From positions 19,886,386-19,950,385 of the forward strand of contig JAJEKV010000003.1 in assembly GCA_021234155.1 (NCBI GenBank): a stretch of DNA of 64,000 nt, in the 5' to 3' direction. The notes below the pieces were generated by a model. It searched no databases. It worked only from the letters and a program-made list of their open reading frames with translations, and was not told where the DNA came from. The stretch comes from Isoetes taiwanensis. Its lineage: Eukaryota; Streptophyta; Lycopodiopsida; Isoetales; Isoetaceae. How positions within the stretch are numbered: position 1 is the stretch's first letter; each line of letters begins with the position of its first letter. Positions 58,969-64,000 of the stretch are shown here, in pieces. A program made the position numbers and the translations under genes.

Positions 58969-61147
58969 TTTTGAAGGAAAGAAGTTTCTGTATTAATCAG
59001 ATAGGAAGAATTACAATACAGAGATCCCTCTATGGATCAGATATAAGTTAAGTACAAAGGATCCCATCTGGATCTGAATCATGTCTGTAACTAAAGAACA
59101 CATGAGCCTCTCTCAACCTCTTCTTCTGTCTCAATTAAACAGAGTACTATAGGAGCCAAGTACCCATTTTCCACAGCTACAAACAAATCTTGAATGCTCC
59201 AAAAACCTCTTGCAAAACTAGAAATGAAGATGGAAAGAGATGAAGAGTAACCTGAACAGTCTCCCGCTCTATTCAGGGAATCCCATACTTCAAACTATGA
59301 TCAAATTATACAATTTTATTACCGTATGTGAGATCAAAAAGGAGATTGCGTGATTGTCGGGTGCGCCATCCACCGACACAGAATCGGCTAGACACACGAC
59401 CCAACCAATTTAACTCTCCCTAAAATCCCGGCTCATGATATCCGGTCTTGATATGGAAGCATCACTGGCACAATAGATCCCTAGCTCGGCAATCTCAAAT
59501 AACCCAACATTCTGTTATAAAACTGTAATCTGAGATCAAGAATTTACTCAACTTCTTCCAAGAAAAACACCTCCAGATCTTTCTGCTAGCAAGAAAGAGC
59601 AAGAGGAGGGGAAAAAAACCAAATGATCCGAAAATCCAACTAGAAAGACCGCCGAAAAGACCCTAAGCTGCTTTCTTTAAAGATTCTGCTTAAATTTCGC
59701 TCCACCTTATAGACTCTACGCCCTTTGATTGTGATATAAATCATCATTCTTCTAAAGATTGAGAGCAAAAATGCCACGTTAGTGGCTTTAATTGAATCCA
59801 AAAGACCGCCTTGAAGCTGCTTCAAAATCTGATCTGCAAATTCTTTGAAGGCAAAATCGTCTGGAGCACCGGCAAACCCCACTAGCACCGGTTTGGTCTT
59901 TGATCTGCAAGAAGGTCTGCAGCAGTGCCGGAAAGAGAGGAGAGGAGGGCGGCCTCCTTCCTCTGCTGCCGCCCTAGCCGCAGGCGCTAAGGGCTGCGCC
60001 AAGAAACATTTTCCCGGCTTCTGTATATAAGGAATAGTGTTGACCCCACTATTAACTTTGCGTGCCACGCAGAGGGGACAACCAGCTGTTCGGCCCCCCC
60101 ACGCCGCCACGTGGAAAAATGGGGGGGTGACCTGGAACTATGCAGAAGTAGATAGGGTAGATAGGCTAGAATAGGTTTTTTTATTTTTTGGCACGCATCC
60201 CAAGAATCCAATTTTGAAGGTCTTCCCAAGGGTTTTTTTTTGAATTTTAAAAGACCAAGTTAGCTCTTTTTTTCCAAGCTTTCCATCTAGAGGGTTTTTA
60301 GGTCAAACTGAAACATTTGAATTTTGGTCCCTTTTGACCCATGGTCAATGAATATTGCAACATAGGGATGGTGAAAAAGTCATAGGAAAAGGATGGGAAA
60401 AGGTTGTAAATAGGCTATGCTGGGGTTTAGGAAGATGAAATGAGGATGAAAAAGGAGTTTTCTTGCCTTTGAAGGTTTTCAAGATCACTGGGGACAATTC
60501 TCAAGTGAAGGTGGGAAAAATAAAAAATAAGTAGTGGAATGGTGAGAAAAGGTCTCAAAAGTGGAAACAATGGTGAAGGAAAAGTTTTGAAGGCTCTTGG
60601 GATATAGAAAGGGGACTGTAAGATGAATGGAATGAAGAAGAGATGGGTACCTCTGTAGCACTTGATCTTATCTCAAATTGTTTCTAGAGCTCAATTCATA
60701 CCTCCTAGTGAAGATAGGTTTGCTCAAAGCCTAAGGTCTTCCAAACTTCTATAAGGGTCTTCCAAACTTCAAGGCTAGAATAAGAGCAAATTTCACTTCT
60801 AGGGTAGCATCCTCATGTGTGTGACTTCAAACTACTCAAGCAAGCTTCATAAGGTTGAGCTTTGGTAAAATGTCTTGTGCCTCCTTGATAAACTTGCTAT
60901 AGCCTTTGCCTGGTCTTCAAATCAAAGGAAAATGTTAAACAAATGGGAATGTGTCTAGAAAGGTGTTTTACCTCAAGGAAAAGACTAGGCCATAATAGGA
61001 GATCCCCAATGTCTTCCAATCTTGGTCAAATGTCTTCCAAACTCTGATGGGATCACAATAGCCTGGAACTTTTCCTTAAAGGAAATATAAATGAAACAAA
61101 GGTTTTGATACATAGATGCTGGTCCATGTTGCCAAAAATGGGCAACA
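58850..61147 (-). repeat. Remainder of the 5' LTR of the second Ty3 element, interrupted by an insertion
   Basis: It matches 51051-52269 (cctatttcttagggttcatc... to gggcaaca) except for 58944-60015, which is inserted. Beyond it at 61148 the sequence continues as element interior, not as flanking DNA. Confidence 0.88.
58944..60015 (-). mobile_element. Non-LTR retrotransposon (LINE-like, short) inserted in the LTR
   Basis: The insertion is 1072 bp between copies of GGCTTCTGTATATA (58930-58943 and 60016-60029), a 14-bp target duplication. On the minus strand it ends in ...cttctttccttc followed by A's and a TA run, a typical LINE 3' tail, preceded by gatccatagagggatctctg. A minus-strand frame at 59640-60000 contains KPVLVGFAGAPDDFAFKEFA and may be the start of an ORF1. 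No RT or endonuclease is present, so it is truncated or a non-autonomous derivative. Confidence 0.75.
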
Positions 61148-61699
61148 TCTCCTCAAAGGAAAGAATAATTGGTCCCCAGCCTAACAAATGTAAATTTAGG
61201 ATCTGAGGATCTTCAAATCTTTGGTGCAAGTGACAGAGTGATGTAGAATGATGAAAGAGAGTGGTAATGAGTATGAGATGAACTCGCTATGATGGAAATG
61301 TGGAAAGAAGAGCATTGTAGGGAATAAGAATAAAAGAATGGAAGGCTGAAATGGTATGTAGGGCAACTTATAGGCAGATGGAAATGGAAGAGAAAAGAAT
61401 GAACCTGCATATGACAGTAAATCAAAGTTAGCATGAGTGCTAAGCGAGATGTGGAAAATTATATATGGATAGCACTCTAGAACTCCAATGGAGAAACAAG
61501 GTCTTATGAAGAATAAGCCAGTTTGAAAGGCAGATGAAATGTTTTGACAAATGGCCCTGTCATGACAACATAGAACTCATTAATAGGTAATAAGCAAAGT
61601 CTTTATCCCTTGTGGCCACATTCCTGCAGCTAAACAGAAAACACAATATTAAACCTCAAAGGAAATATGCTTAATCAAAAGAAATATTAAAACTTCAAC
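61148..61699 (-). repeat. Second copy of the Ty3 element 3' untranslated region
   Basis: It matches 52270-52822 closely through ggaagagaaaagaatgaacc and caaatggccctgtcatgac, and ends at ttaaaacttcaac where the AT-rich block begins. It shows that a second element copy once continued rightward in the same orientation. Confidence 0.88.
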
Positions 61700-62095
61700 A
61701 TTTTTACATTTTTACATTTTTTTACATTTTTTTACATTTTTTACATTTTTTACGTTCCATTTTTACATTTTTTTTTTTAATAGTTTCTTATTTTTATAGT
61801 TTTTTTTCATTTTATTTTTTACAGTTTTTAATTTGTCAATTTTCATTTTTACAGTTTTTAACTTCTACAATTTTATTTTTATAGTTTATTGTCATTTTTA
61901 CAGTTTTTATTTTTATAGTTTTTATTTGTACAGCTATTATTTGTGCTCTTCTTTAATGGTTGTTATTTGGTTTTTATTATGGCACAGTATGACGTGTTTA
62001 TTTTTTTTTACAGTTTCATTCACTAGCTCTTTTGGTTTCAGTTTTTTTATAGTTTTTTCTAGGTCTTTCAATTTTTTGTAGTTTTTCAAGCACTG
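61700..62095. repeat. AT-rich TTTTTACAG/TTTTTATAG repeat block
   Basis: It opens with a catttttacatttttttacat run, then the tttttatagtttttattt words. The section 61850-61970 is the reverse complement of 44620-44730. Confidence 0.8.
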
Positions 62096-62571
62096 CTGTC
62101 AGCACCACATTGCAACTGAAATCAACTTAGCTCTATTGTATCACAATGACTTAGAACAACATTGGTCCAATTATCAACCTTACCATAGGAATAACACAAA
62201 TTAAAAAACATTGGTGAACGTAACAATGTTATGCACTTTAATCTGTATTTATAAGTTTTGTTCTATTCTATTCATATTTGCAAATGTCCTACCAGAGGCT
62301 TTTAATATTAATGAAGTTTGAAGATTGAATATACAAAGACCAATGTAAGTTACATAACTTTTGGGTAATATCTGAGTTCTTCTAATGTATAAGCACCCTA
62401 ATTAATTGTCTTTGCATATTTGAAAGCAAAAATATTAGCACTAACAACCAGACTTTGATAGTCTGTGATCTTTGGATTTTCAGGCTTGAATGTAAGCAAT
62501 CACTCACCCTCCATTCTTTTTGTTGCTCATTATTAGATTGATGCTCATCATGTTCTCAATTATTAGATTGA
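62096..62571. other. No gene seen
   Basis: AT-rich. The phrase ctcaattattagattgat repeats just before the C2 duplication begins at 62572. Confidence 0.5.
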
Positions 62572-63030
62572 TCCGGACGTCGCCATGGCATTCTCAACAT
62601 TGGTGTGCTTAATGGCCATTACTATCTAATCAACTCTATCAAAGAGGATCCTTCTAATGTACGTCTGTTTCTCAATCCACCTAATGTTGGCTCTTGTGTT
62701 AATATGTCTGAGTTAGCTCTAAGTTTCCAGGCTCATGCTATTCCATTTAATCAATATGTCAAGGCTTCTAATAGTGGTTTCGACACCGACACGACCACTG
62801 ATGTTGATCTGGAAAGTGCATATGCATCAAGTGGAGAAAGCAGTCCCCTCCATGCAGAGTCTAGAGTTGCATTTATTTTGGATGGTAATTCTGGCACTAA
62901 TAGTGAATCAGGCATTGGAACAGATGAAATAGATCCCATATCCCCTGCAAGCACCACAGATACTTCAAATACTTCAAATTTTGTCTTGGTTGTAGATAAT
63001 AGTCCATTATGGGAAGAGAAGACAAGATAG
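62572..63030 (+). pseudogene. Truncated copy of the C2-domain gene (C-terminal half)
   Basis: It starts at codons for SGRRHGILNIGVLNG and runs in frame to the same stop (PLWEEKTR). About ten amino-acid changes separate it from residues 171-323 of the gene at 48035. The C2 core and promoter are missing. The matching segment extends beyond the stop to 63832. Confidence 0.9.
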
Positions 63031-63832
63031 TAGTTCATGTTAATATTGTGAAGGAGATGTAGGAAAGAGAGACAAAATAGTATTCATTTTGTGAAGGGGA
63101 TTAGAGAACAATTTATAGAGTTGGTGTATGAAGATCTCAAAGTCCAGTCCAAATTCTTTGTTTATTTTGTGAAAGGGGTTAGAGAATAATAATTTGTAGA
63201 GTTGCTGGTGCATGAAGATCTCAAGTTCTAGTTTCTAATTCTTTGTACGTGTTATTTACCAATCAACAAGAATGATGCTTGAATAATGGCAAGTTGGATA
63301 AGAGTAGTCCACTTTATTCTTCTATTATCATTAATATCAATAATTTTTAATATTGTTTTTGCATAAATAATATTTTTTTCCTATATTGTCGTATTGTGTT
63401 TAAAATTTTACAAGACATTCGATATTTCTTCTTTTATAGCTATTTGATATTAAAAGATGGAAAGACATCTCAATGCAATTTAAATCTAAAGAAGTCAAAG
63501 GTATAATAATTTGCTATCATTCATGACTTTTTCGTTATGAGGTTTGCATGATATTAAGCACAAATTTCGTTAGATTATAAAACAATTATCTACCAAAGGA
63601 CAATAATCTACCAAAAGACAGCAATCCCCTTTATATTCAAATCCAACTTGCTCAACTAGATACTCAAATATGCTTGCTCAACTCAAATAGGAGTATCTTT
63701 AATTCATTCGACCATGCACATAATCATACTCAAATACTATCCACTTGGTCATTGACCAAAACAGTTCTCTCTTCCTAATCGATTTTCTCCCACTAAAATT
63801 CCCACATCCCCTACAAAATCTATCATCTGGAG
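62572..63832 (+). repeat. Duplicated segment (copy of 48548-49784)
   Basis: The 1.24-kb match covers the end of the C2 gene and about 780 bases of its 3' flank. This copy has an extra ctcaactcaaataggagtat near 63678 and lacks some other bases. It ends at ctatcatctggag and the AT-rich block follows at once. Confidence 0.92.
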
Positions 63833-64000
63833 TTTATATTTTACAATTTTTATTTTTACAATTTTCATTTTTACAGTTTTTAACTTCTACGATTTTATAT
63901 TTATATTTTTTATTGTCATTTTTACAGTTTTTATTTTTACAGTTTTTATTTTTATAGTTTTTATTTGTCAACTATTATTTGTGCTCTTCTTTAATGGTTG
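63833..64000. repeat. AT-rich repeat block, runs off the window end
   Basis: Words ttttacaatttttatttttaca, then the same tttaacttctacgattttat and ctattatttgtgctcttctttaatggtt as in 61850-61970. It sits exactly at the edge of the C2 duplication. Confidence 0.8.

Larger units (their letters stand above)
50461..61699 (-). mobile_element. Second Ty3-type element: rearranged, with inversion, LINE insertion and tandem LTR-3'UTR
   Basis: The original coding strand is minus. Left to right: 3' LTR (50461-52269), 3' untranslated region, a decayed pol on the minus strand (52863-56539), an inverted block (56540-58849: LTR inner end, primer site and gag on the plus strand), the rest of an LTR (58850-61147, with an insertion) and then about 550 bases repeating the 3' UTR (61149-61699). 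Gag and protease residues at the two inversion edges fit end to end. The proteins are related to those of the first element (same triple zinc knuckle, same order). Confidence 0.85.

Noticed and set aside
1-64000. CRISPR arrays, rRNA genes or organelle inserts
   Set aside because: No regularly spaced repeats, rRNA blocks or recognisable plastid/mitochondrial genes were seen.

Overview
The window looks like nuclear DNA of a land plant with a large, repeat-rich genome. It is AT-rich, has GT-AG introns, a nepenthesin-type aspartic protease, a B3-like protein, and exon fragments of LAZ1 (DUF300), ferrochelatase, VPS4 and subtilase genes, plus plant-type Ty3 retrotransposons. A non-flowering lineage such as a fern is my guess, not shown by the sequence. 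Only four genes look plausibly intact: the aspartic protease (1397-2743), a three-exon B3-like gene (12358-13249), the C-terminal exons of an FCP1/NIF-type phosphatase (20409-21713) and a C2-domain gene (48035-49006). The rest is mobile DNA, decayed gene fragments and featureless sequence.

Layout. 1-11.7 kb: the protease, then a gene-poor stretch of diverged duplications. 11.7-13.3 kb: an F-box fragment and the B3-like gene. 15.3-16.8 kb: a 1.5-kb foldback with about 660-bp near-identical arms. 18.88-25.55 kb: a candidate DNA transposon with matching ends and a 4-bp target duplication, carrying a phosphatase gene (+) convergent with a broken DDE-type transposase (-). 28.6-35.7 kb: a 2.5-kb unit repeated two and a bit times, holding minus-strand exon fragments of LAZ1, ferrochelatase and an unknown acidic protein, with a subtilase fragment beyond it. 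37.48-44.30 kb: a Ty3-type LTR element with a perfect 5-bp target duplication but deleted pol. 45-49 kb: an exon of a conserved plastid-type protein, a miniature LTR retrotransposon (TRIM), a VPS4 fragment and the C2 gene. 50.46-61.7 kb: a second, related Ty3 element with an internal inversion and a LINE-like insertion in one LTR. 62.6-63.8 kb: a second copy of the 3' half of the C2 gene.

Most notable. (1) The TRIM at 45823-46500 has a tRNA-like sequence (TGC anticodon, A and B boxes, G3:U70) inside each LTR; the only comparable case I know is Cassandra, which carries 5S rRNA. (2) The 6.67-kb DNA transposon pairs a transposase of a family I know mainly from animal genomes with a phosphatase gene. 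(3) Both Ty3 elements carry an extra RNase H domain between protease and reverse transcriptase. (4) Duplicated copies differ preferentially at CTG/CAG sites, which may be an assembly artefact at methylated cytosines.
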